Source: Clusia tigrina (Eukaryota; Arthropoda; Insecta; Diptera; Clusiidae). From it: a DNA stretch of 64,000 bases. Below, one piece after another: positions 56,815 through 64,000 of this stretch. The notes beneath the pieces are model-generated. The model had not been told where the DNA came from. It made no database searches and worked only from the letters and a program-made list of their open reading frames with translations. The DNA is taken from positions 106,113,698-106,177,697 of the forward strand of contig OV050030.1 in assembly GCA_920105625.2 (NCBI GenBank), written 5' to 3'. The number at the start of each line of letters is the position of its first letter. The stretch's first letter is position 1. The translations under genes were made by a program, and so were the position numbers.

Positions 56815-59508
56815 TTAGGTGGTAAATCTGAATGGTAAGTCCGATGGTACATATTTTTTTAGTCTTCGCGCGCTGGTATCGCTGGTTATCAATTCTACCG
56901 CTAGGTTGTTAGGATGGACTCTAAGACGTTTGCGATATGAGTGGCTATATTTCATGATTTCATCATTTACTTTTGGGATGTTTAGATCCCGATGAATGAT
57001 GTCGTTGCTGACATACCAAGGTGCATTAGCACACAGTCGTATGACTTTTGATTGGAATCGTTGTAGGATGTCCAGGTTTGACTTGGATGCTGATCCCCAA
57101 ATTTGAATACCATAAGTCCATATGGGCTTCAGTATTACCTTGTATATCAGGACTTTATTTCCAAGTGTTAGGGCTGACCTTCGTCCAAGTAGCCAGAACA
57201 AAGACCTAAGCGTTATTCCAAGTTGTTTCCGTTTGGAGAAGATGTGATAGCGCCACGTAAGCCGCCGATCCAGGTGCACCCCAAGGTATTTTGCATGGTC
57301 TGCTTGTGGCAATTGGGAGTTACTTAGTGTCACTGGAGGGCAAGAACCTGCACGTAGGGTAAAAGTCATTTGCACTGATTTTATTGCATTTGCTTTTATT
57401 CGCCACTTGTCTAGCCATAAGTCAATTTGGTTCAGGTTCTCCTGCAAATGCTTCGAGGCTAACACGGGGTTTTTGTTGCAGGCCATTACAACAGTATCAT
57501 CTGCAAAAGTTGCGGTATATGTGGTAACAGTCAGCGGCAGGTCAGCCGTGAATAGTGTGTAGAGCACAGGTCCCAAAACGCTCCCTTGTGGAACACCAGC
57601 TTTGATTGGATGGAGGGAAGTTACGTCGCTGTTAACTTTGACCATGAAGAATCTGCTTTCTAAGTAGGACTTTAATATGGCAAAGTAGTGATAGGGTAAA
57701 TGCATTTTCAATTTGTACAGTAACCCTTGGTGCCACACCTTGTCGAATGCTTGGGTGATATCCAGGAATGCAGCTGAACAGTATTCTCTATTTTCTAGTG
57801 CATTCTGTGCAAATGCATATACTCGATTTATTTGTTCTATCGTAGCATGATGCTTTCGGAATCCAAATTGATGGGAAGGTATAAGTTGTTTTGACTCGAT
57901 GATTGGGAGGAGTCGCTTCAAAAGAAGTTTCTCAAACATTTTGGAAAGTATCGGAAGCAAGCTAATTGGTCTATATGAAGTGACCACTTCTGCCGGTTTC
58001 CCAGGTTTGGGAACAAGGATAATTTGAGCCACTTTCCATTGGCTTGGGAAGTGGTCACATCGGATAATCGCATTGAATAGTTGTGCAATGAATTTATAGC
58101 CGCAATCTGGTAGCTCCTTTAGGATTCTGCTCGTAATAAGGTCATATCCCGGCGATTTTTTGTCTTTTAGCGTATTCTTGATAATCCCTCTAATTTCTTT
58201 TAGTTTAAAATGCTGGATCGGAATATCCATTTGGTATGGGGCATCAAGTAATTCAGCTATTTTTATGTCTTCTTGTGGATATTTGCTTGGAAACGGCGCA
58301 AATACTTCTAATAAATGAAGAGCAAATGACTGTGCTTTTTCCTTGTCAGATCTGGCCCATCCGCCATCTTTCGTTTTAATAGGTGGCACATGTGATGTTG
58401 GTTGATTTAGTTTTTTTGTAGCTTTCCATAGAGAATAACCTGAAGCCTGGGAAGGTGACAAGCTGCTGAGATAGCTTTGTATTTCTGAATTTTTTGTTGA
58501 CCGTAGGGCGTTTTTGAGTTGCTTTGTAGCGCAATTGAACCGGTTTTTGTCATAGGGGCTTCTGGTCATTTGCCAAATTCGACGCAGTCTCCGCTTCTCT
58601 TTTAGTTGCTCCTTTACAACCTGGCTTATATCACGATGATTACTTATACAGCTGGGCTCCAATGTGGAAGTCCATGCAGCATGCTGAATGGCTGAGTTCA
58701 AAAGTTCTACTGCATCGTCTATATTTGTTTTGTTTTTTAAAGGAATATTGGTGACTAGAGTCTCGATAATGCTTTGTCTAAACAGCTCCCACTTTGTGCT
58801 TTTGTTGTGCAGACAGATTGTTCTTGCTCTGATCTGAGCCTCACAGCTAATTGTTAGAACTATCGGTGAGTGATCTGATGACAGGTCCAGGCACGATTCC
58901 ATGGAAGTGTTTGTTTTTGGTACACCTTTGGATACAAAAAAGTCGATAACGTCTGGAAGCTTGTTTCTGTCCGTTGGCCAGTAGGTTGGCTCACCCGTTG
59001 ATAGGTGGGACAGGCTGTTTTGTTGCATAGCTTTATATAGGTTACGGCCTCTAGGAGTTGTTATTCTAGACCCCCATTGTGGATGCTTAGCATTATAATC
59101 ACCCCCAGCGATGAATCTTGATCCTAGGGAGTTATAAAATTCTTGGAACTGTTCGCAGCTAACTGGATGGTTGGGAGGGCAATATACCGCTGCAATTGTT
59201 ATGGGGCCTTTATAATCATCAATTGTTATAACCGTTGATTGCAGGTATTTCTTTTTATAACATTCGTGCTCCACGTGTGCAATACTGTTGCGAATAATTA
59301 CAGCAGTTCCCCCACGCGCAGTGCCAGCTGGGTGGATTGTGGAGTATAGGTCATATTGCGGAATTTTTGCGTAACTTTTTTCAGTGAAATGGGTTTCAGA
59401 TATCAACATAATGTCAATATTTTTGTCTGCTAAGAAAGCTGATATTTCATGTATATGACGACTGAGCCCATTGGCATTCCAGACTGCGATTTTTAATAAT
59501 TTATTCAT
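56815..59508 (-). CDS. LINE ORF2: endonuclease-reverse transcriptase (Jockey clade)
   Basis: ATG at 59508; 897 codons, intact, a normal length for Jockey. The N-terminal APE-type endonuclease has IAVWNANGLSRH, ISETHF, FIAGGDYNAKHPQWGS and LDLSSDHSPIVL, i.e. the Asn, Glu, Asp/Asn and Asp-His catalytic set. The RT has SYRPISLLPILSKMFEKLLL, FGFRKHHATIEQI, AFLDITQAFDKVWH, GVPQGSVLGPVLYTLF and the catalytic TATFADDTVVMA, then YLGVHLDRRLTW. The enzyme nicks target DNA and primes reverse transcription there. No catalytic residue is missing, so activity is possible. Confidence 0.95.
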   Translation of the reverse strand: MNKLLKIAVWNANGLSRHIHEISAFLADKNIDIMLISETHFTEKSYAKIPQYDLYSTIHPAGTARGGTAVIIRNSIAHVEHECYKKKYLQSTVITIDDYKGPITIAAVYCPPNHPVSCEQFQEFYNSLGSRFIAGGDYNAKHPQWGSRITTPRGRNLYKAMQQNSLSHLSTGEPTYWPTDRNKLPDVIDFFVSKGVPKTNTSMESCLDLSSDHSPIVLTISCEAQIRARTICLHNKSTKWELFRQSIIETLVTNIPLKNKTNIDDAVELLNSAIQHAAWTSTLEPSCISNHRDISQVVKEQLKEKRRLRRIWQMTRSPYDKNRFNCATKQLKNALRSTKNSEIQSYLSSLSPSQASGYSLWKATKKLNQPTSHVPPIKTKDGGWARSDKEKAQSFALHLLEVFAPFPSKYPQEDIKIAELLDAPYQMDIPIQHFKLKEIRGIIKNTLKDKKSPGYDLITSRILKELPDCGYKFIAQLFNAIIRCDHFPSQWKVAQIILVPKPGKPAEVVTSYRPISLLPILSKMFEKLLLKRLLPIIESKQLIPSHQFGFRKHHATIEQINRVYAFAQNALENREYCSAAFLDITQAFDKVWHQGLLYKLKMHLPYHYFAILKSYLESRFFMVKVNSDVTSLHPIKAGVPQGSVLGPVLYTLFTADLPLTVTTYTATFADDTVVMACNKNPVLASKHLQENLNQIDLWLDKWRIKANAIKSVQMTFTLRAGSCPPVTLSNSQLPQADHAKYLGVHLDRRLTWRYHIFSKRKQLGITLRSLFWLLGRRSALTLGNKVLIYKVILKPIWTYGIQIWGSASKSNLDILQRFQSKVIRLCANAPWYVSNDIIHRDLNIPKVNDEIMKYSHSYRKRLRVHPNNLAVELITSDTSARRLKKYVPSDLPFRFTT

Positions 59509-60833
59509 TTCGACATATTTGCTACGACTGTGGTTAGTAGATTAAGTAGAGTACTCACTTGACCCATCAATGCTTTAAGCATGGTTTTTAGCTCGGTCAT
59601 ATCCTCATTCAGTTGAGCATTTGGATTGTTGAGCGGAGTGGTTAGGTTCGTATTGGTTTCTACCGGAGTATTGTTACGTACAACATTTGCATACGACGTT
59701 GTTGTTCGTGGAGCGGATCTTTGAGGCGCTTCCTGGTTAATGTTCCTCGCTTCTCTGTTCCTGAGTGCTGGGAACGACTTTTGTTGCAGCTCCTTATAGA
59801 CAGTGCAACCTTTATAATTAGCGGGATGATTGCCTTCGCAGAGCACACATCGAACGTCTTGTGCGACGAGTTTGCGGGAACATTCGGAAGTAAGGTGGTT
59901 ACCTGTACATTTAACGCATCGTGGGCTACGGTTACAGTATCGCTTGGTGTGTCCGTAACGTTGGCATCGGACACATTGAGGAATCTCACGTTTCTTCCTA
60001 GGTGGCTCAATTTTTATTCGTGTGTTTAAAAGTGTATTACATTCGTATATGCCTTTGTTATTGCTGCATTGCTTCAGACTGATGTAAAACATAGGAAGCG
60101 GTTTTTTTGTAGTTCTTTGCCTAATATTACAAACATTAACAACTGTATAACCTAACTCCTCAATTGCTTCTCTTATTTCGTCGATTGGGGTTGAACAGTG
60201 CATACCCCTTAGTACTACGTTAAAGTCTCTTTCCTGCTTCAATTTAAAAGTATGAAACTCAGTGTTCTTTTCGGTTAGAGCCTTTGTAATGGCTGAGTAT
60301 TTTTCAGACGACTTTGGTTGTATTTTGACAACGTCTCCATTTATAACTCTGAGTTCATATTCTTTCTTAGCAATTACTTCAAGTAATTCTTTTAGGGGAA
60401 TTATATTACTCACGCCTGAAACAAAAATAGGTGGAGGTTTTGGTTCTCTCCGGACGTCAGTTGATGCATCTTGACGTGCCTCTTCTTGGTCTAGTGCAGC
60501 GAATCTATTCGAGCTCTTTAAAGAAGGTGTTCCGAGCCAGTAGTTATCCAATTTGGATTGTTTTGGAGTGGGACGCGATGTTGCGCCTGGGCTAGATCTA
60601 TTCCTCTTCGAGTTTGCTTTCTGCCATATTCCAGATGCCTCCACTCCCAATTGTGGGAGTTTAAGGCTCGTTGAAGCCACCATACCAGTGATGTTTTCGC
60701 CTCGATAACCTTCGCTTCTATTTTTTCCTGGTTCTACGGTACTGCACTGATCACAATCAGTATTTTTGGCGCGGGTTTCCGCTTGTGGGTTAACATTTTT
60801 GGAGCCCCCTTTGGGGGAGCGGATAACACTCAT
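59505..60833 (-). CDS. LINE ORF1: Gag-like RNA-binding protein
   Basis: ATG at 60833; 442 codons. The Ser/Lys/Asn-rich N-terminus is followed by the PRE_C2HC-type region (DFNVVLRGMHCSTPIDEIRE, PMFYISLKQC) and three zinc knuckles: CVRCQRYGHTKRYC, CVKCTGNHLTSEC, CVLCEGNHPANYKGC. A C-terminal helical stretch follows. Its TGA overlaps the ORF2 ATG as ATGA, typical of termination-reinitiation. It coats the LINE RNA and brings it to the nucleus in this clade. Confidence 0.93.
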   Translation of the reverse strand: MSVIRSPKGGSKNVNPQAETRAKNTDCDQCSTVEPGKNRSEGYRGENITGMVASTSLKLPQLGVEASGIWQKANSKRNRSSPGATSRPTPKQSKLDNYWLGTPSLKSSNRFAALDQEEARQDASTDVRREPKPPPIFVSGVSNIIPLKELLEVIAKKEYELRVINGDVVKIQPKSSEKYSAITKALTEKNTEFHTFKLKQERDFNVVLRGMHCSTPIDEIREAIEELGYTVVNVCNIRQRTTKKPLPMFYISLKQCSNNKGIYECNTLLNTRIKIEPPRKKREIPQCVRCQRYGHTKRYCNRSPRCVKCTGNHLTSECSRKLVAQDVRCVLCEGNHPANYKGCTVYKELQQKSFPALRNREARNINQEAPQRSAPRTTTSYANVVRNNTPVETNTNLTTPLNNPNAQLNEDMTELKTMLKALMGQVSTLLNLLTTVVANMSK

Positions 60834-61071
60834 ACTACTAAGTGTAGGGGGGGCTTAAGCAAAAAAGACTTAGTGCATACACAAACCAACTATACTGAGA
60901 TTTACAAAGTAATAGATTGAACTGTTTATATCAATGAGACAGCTGCTGTGAAGCATATGCTGTTATTTTTTTATTTTTATTTTATTTATTTGCAGGTCTC
61001 TCTTTTGAGTTAATTAAGGTAATATGTATATAAATAAAAACCTTTACCCGTTAATAAAATTTCACTTTTAG

Positions 61072-61152
61072 CGCCTGAGGAAGACCGTGATTGGTTACCA
61101 CCAGGAATACCGACCCCTGGACCAGCAGTCAACGGGGCGGAGATCACTACAG
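61072..61152 (+). CDS. Probable penultimate coding exon of a host gene
   Basis: Preceded by a T-rich acceptor (TTTCACTTTTAG) and followed by GTACGC. Read in phase it gives PEEDRDWLPPGIPTPGPAV then NGAEITT, Pro-rich and without low complexity. It joins in frame over a 51-bp intron to the next exon. I do not recognise the protein. Upstream exons are not in sight; the Jockey element and much of the transposon mass may lie in its introns. Confidence 0.5.
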
Positions 61153-61203
61153 GTACGCACAAGTTTTAAAGTTTTATTAAATAGTAATTTTTACACTTTT
61201 TAG

Positions 61204-61262
61204 AAAACTTCACGGAGCAACCCGACACGCGTCCGAATCACTCAACGAACGTTCACTCATGA
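61204..61262 (+). CDS. Probable last coding exon of the same host gene
   Basis: The acceptor TACACTTTTTAG is followed by a frame reading ENFTEQPDTRPNHSTNVHS and TGA at 61260-61262. The intron 61153-61203 is 51 bp, short but normal for flies. A candidate polyadenylation signal AATAAA is near 61372. The two exons make a coherent acidic then polar C-terminus. Confidence 0.5.
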
Positions 61263-61613
61263 CTTATCTACTATATGCTAGTTTTAGTATAAAAGTAAGA
61301 ATGTTTATCATGGTAAGATTATTTTGCATTTAACTTTCAATCGTGAAACAAGCAAAAATAGATCAGAATAAAAATTAATTTATTAAAAATGCCAAATTGG
61401 TTTCTGAGAATGTTCAAAAAACCATTTAATGGCAAAAGAAGCAGTTAAAACATGCTGTTGAAAATATGCTAGGTTTTTTTTGTCAATTTAACAAACCTGC
61501 TTAGCGTTGAATTTGACATTTTTCCTTGTAACAAGTTTTCTTTCTTTGGAATTAAAGCAAGAAGAGGAGCGGGTGGCAAGGAGTGTCCTTTTGAAAAGAA
61601 AAGTTCTATATTT
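61263..61613. other. Interval, likely 3' UTR and flank of the host exons
   Basis: AT-rich with AATAAAAATT near 61372. No other gene seen. Confidence 0.35.
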
Positions 61614-63434
61614 ATACCCTTTACCTTTAAAAAAGGTAAATAGGGTATACTAATTTTGTACTTTTGAGAGGGGTTGCAATTTCAAGAAGGAGGCGTGGTA
61701 GGTATGGACGTATTTGGCTGCTCGCGTGCTCAACGGTGCGTTGCCAATAAAAAACAGTAATATTTGTTATATCGTATATATAATATATGATAAAATACGT
61801 TCCTTCAAATTTATTTGTTATATCTTATGTATAATATATGATAAAATACGTTTCTGTAAATTTCTAGGAATTCTGTTAAGTTCAGTAATTAATATAACTT
61901 TTAATTGCACAAAACGCTCTATAACACGTCACCACAGCTTCAGCACAGAAAAAGAAAGAGAGTTGAATGAAAGGCAGGAAACACGAAGTGTGTTGTTCTG
62001 CAGCCAACACAGGCTAGTTCCGGTTGCCCATAGATGGCGCGCGGAACTAGTGCCTGCTTGCGTTGGCGTACCCGACAACTGGGTGGGGGTAGTGGTGCCG
62101 CCACACATATATATACAGATAGGATCAGAATCACTTTCTAAGCAATTTTTATTTTGTCCGTCCGTCTGTCCGTCTGCCCATCTGTCCGTCTGTGGCCACT
62201 TATTTTCTACACCACTCGAGCTATCTTAATGAAATTTTGCGAAAGTGTAGCCGGTACAAAGATACCAGAACCAGATTGCTATATGGGCCGATTTGGACAA
62301 AGACCACGATGTGGGTCCTACTAAACACTGTGCAAAAAGTGGACGGTATATATTAACTGCCACGCCCACTATTAACAAATATTCATAACTTAAGATCTGG
62401 TAGAGATTTGTGGACGAAATTTTATATGAAGAAACATGTGGACATTATAAAGCTATCTGCAACAAATGGGGCTCATGAGAGAAAAGACACGCCCACTTTT
62501 GATATAAAGAACTTTCGGGTCTAAAATTCAAATTAGCCTACCTATGCTTTAAATTAGCCTGTTGATGCCAGCGGAACAAAAATTTGAAGAAATATCCATA
62601 ATGGTGTGTGTGCAGAATATGGAGATCATAATAGAACTGCCACGCCCACAATTAGCCAAAAATCATTACTGTGTTCCTATTAAAGATTTATCAACGAAAT
62701 TTCACTGGAATGTTGCGGTTACTAACATTAAACACCACACAAAAAATGGGCGTGTTGTTTCTAGGGCCACGCCCACTATTGCCATATTATTATAACTTAC
62801 GACCTATACAATATTTTTGGACGAAATTTTATACTAGTACGTATATGAACCCTACAAAGCCATTCACAAGATTCGGGGTCGTTCAGAGGAAATATACGCC
62901 TCCCTCCCATATAATGAACTTTGGGGATCCCCCTTAAAGACAATTACCCTATCTATGCTTCTAGGGATGATATATGAAAACAAATTAGTAGATGTATACA
63001 CTAGGACTGTGCTAGCATGCATTCCAAATATAGGCAGATTATTACTATTGCCACGCCCACAATTAGCCAAAAATCATTACTGTGTTCCTATTAAAGATTT
63101 ATCAACGAAAATTCACAGGAATGTTGCGGGTACTAAAATTAAACACCATACAAACAATGGACGAGTTATTTCTCCAGCCACGCCCACTATTGACAGATTA
63201 TTATAACTTAAGACCTATAAAATATTTTTGGACGAAATTTTATACTAGTACGTATATAAACCCTACAAAGCTATACACAAGAAATGGGGTCGCTATAATC
63301 AATTCAAGGTACCGAACCGCAAATTAACGTAGATATGCTCCTAATGATGATTTATGAAGAAAACATCCCTATTGTTGCACTCGCACGCACAACAAAAGGT
63401 AAAGGGTATTTCGAAGTCGGTCTAATCCGACTTC
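61614..63434. repeat. Non-coding repeat element with hairpin ends and CCACGCCCAC array
   Basis: The left end is a hairpin (TATACCCTTTACCTTT / AAGGTAAATAGGGTATA, 61614-61650). The right end has AAAGGTAAAGGGTAT (63395-63409), inverted to the left, followed by a second hairpin GAAGTCGGTCTAATCCGACTTC-like at 63413-63434. Inside is a GTCC/GTCT microsatellite (62155-62196). A 410-bp unit occurs twice (from about 62638 and 63048) after a diverged partial unit near 62361. (C)CACGCCCAC occurs six times. No protein is encoded. It looks like a non-autonomous DNA element, class unknown. Confidence 0.65.
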
Positions 63435-64000
63435 AGACTTCTGTACTCGTTTTTTATAAATTATATTTTTTGGCAACGCAAACGGTACACTTTCAAAGCA
63501 TATCAATGCATAAGACACATTCCTAATGTAATAGCCATTGATCCTAATGTGTAGCCATTGGTGAATCAATGTTTGTGTTTGAATATAAATTGGGTTTAGT
63601 TATAAGCTAATGTTTATTAAATATGAGTGTAATGGTTTTATTTGTTTATGGAATTGCCGTAAATTCAAAGTTTCACATTAACAATCAATATGAAGCTTTA
63701 TGATGCATCGCGCTGTTGGTAAGAGAAAACAAAAACAACATGAAATTTACACATCTACCCCAGTACTACCACCTTAACTGCGCTAGTATAACTTATTAAA
63801 TTTAATGTTTAAATAAAAACACGAAGATTTTTAATATTTTTTTTTTATATATATTGTTTCAAAACTAAATTAAAATGTTTGATATATCCATAGTGGAAGT
63901 GTGGAAATATTATAATCATTGATTATTAGCCAAAGTAGACATATCCATGAGCATAATTGAATGCCCTCCTTCTAAAGTTATGGGAAACAATGATTCCACC
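63435..64000. other. AT-rich end of window, no gene seen
   Basis: Only short AT-rich ORFs; a tandem CATTGATCCTAATGTGTAGCCATTG-like echo near 63530-63560 and a T-run near 63839. Confidence 0.4.

Larger units (their letters stand above)
56522..60897 (-). mobile_element. Jockey-clade LINE with both ORFs open
   Basis: Minus strand: ORF1 60833-59505 and ORF2 59508-56815 overlap by ATGA. A-rich tracts (T on the plus strand) lie just after ORF2 at about 56710-56805 and again at 56522-56549; either could be the tail. The 5' end is placed at TCAGTATAGTTGG (60898-60886), since Jockey elements start at an internal promoter with an initiator of this form. I did not find a target duplication. Confidence 0.88.

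Noticed and set aside
60990..61018. Possible micro-exon after TTTGCAG
   Set aside because: The acceptor looks good but the frame hits a stop within six codons, and the downstream 61072 exon is better supported.

Overview
The window is eukaryotic, almost certainly from an insect and most plausibly a fly (Diptera). It is close to wall-to-wall transposable elements. Reasons: a copia element with the copia-type primer site for an initiator-Met half-tRNA, an insect Jockey-clade LINE, a BEL/Pao element, several Ty3/gypsy lineages including errantivirus-like ones, a rosa-type (DD41D) mariner, long (TA)n tracts, and a 51-bp intron between what look like the last two coding exons of a host gene. I see no bacterial operons, rRNA, tRNA or CRISPR.

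Layout, left to right. 174-9631 (-): decayed errantivirus-like gypsy element with gag, pol and an F-type env; LTRs not found ('E1'). 10188-11160: a 520-bp tandem repeat. 11551-15573 (+): copia element with 162-bp LTRs and internal deletions. About 15888-17130 (+): relics of a Polinton/adintovirus-like element (phospholipase A2-like, a GKGLYLKPY-type ORF, adenain-like protease). 18898-27670 (-): an apparently intact, young gypsy element ('A') with 2.1-kb LTRs that carry a 76-bp minisatellite. About 28731-33240 (-): decayed gypsy element 'C' with a SAP domain in Gag. 34241-35552 (+): a mariner with one nonsense codon inside (TA)n. 35744-39129 (-): gypsy element 'D', without RT but with a small membrane ORF before gag. 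39296-44459 (-): BEL/Pao element. 45921-54895 (+): gypsy element 'B', a relative of A. 56522-60897 (-): a Jockey LINE with both ORFs open. 61072-61262 (+): two probable host exons. 61614-63434: a non-coding repeat with a 410-bp tandem unit.

The most interesting object is element B. Between pol and the 3' LTR it carries an intact 386-codon third ORF (51841-53001) that reads as a SUMO protease of the Ulp1/SENP family, closest by motif to SENP6/7, with His, Asp, Gln and Cys in place. The gap before this ORF holds its own TATA box and a diverged copy of the LTR transcription-start/leader block, at the same spacing from TATA as in the LTR. The related element A has the same gag-pol plan, PBS, PPT and -1 frameshift heptamer, but no ORF3 and only 128 bp between pol and LTR. 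B therefore looks like a retrotransposon that gained a deSUMOylase with a dedicated promoter. In Drosophila, SUMO conjugation is required for piRNA-guided transcriptional silencing of transposons, so an anti-silencing role is a testable inference.

Limits: all calls are by reading motifs and repeats by eye. Family names rest on recognised motifs, not on searches. Several decayed ORFs have no clear start codon, and boundaries of old elements are approximate.
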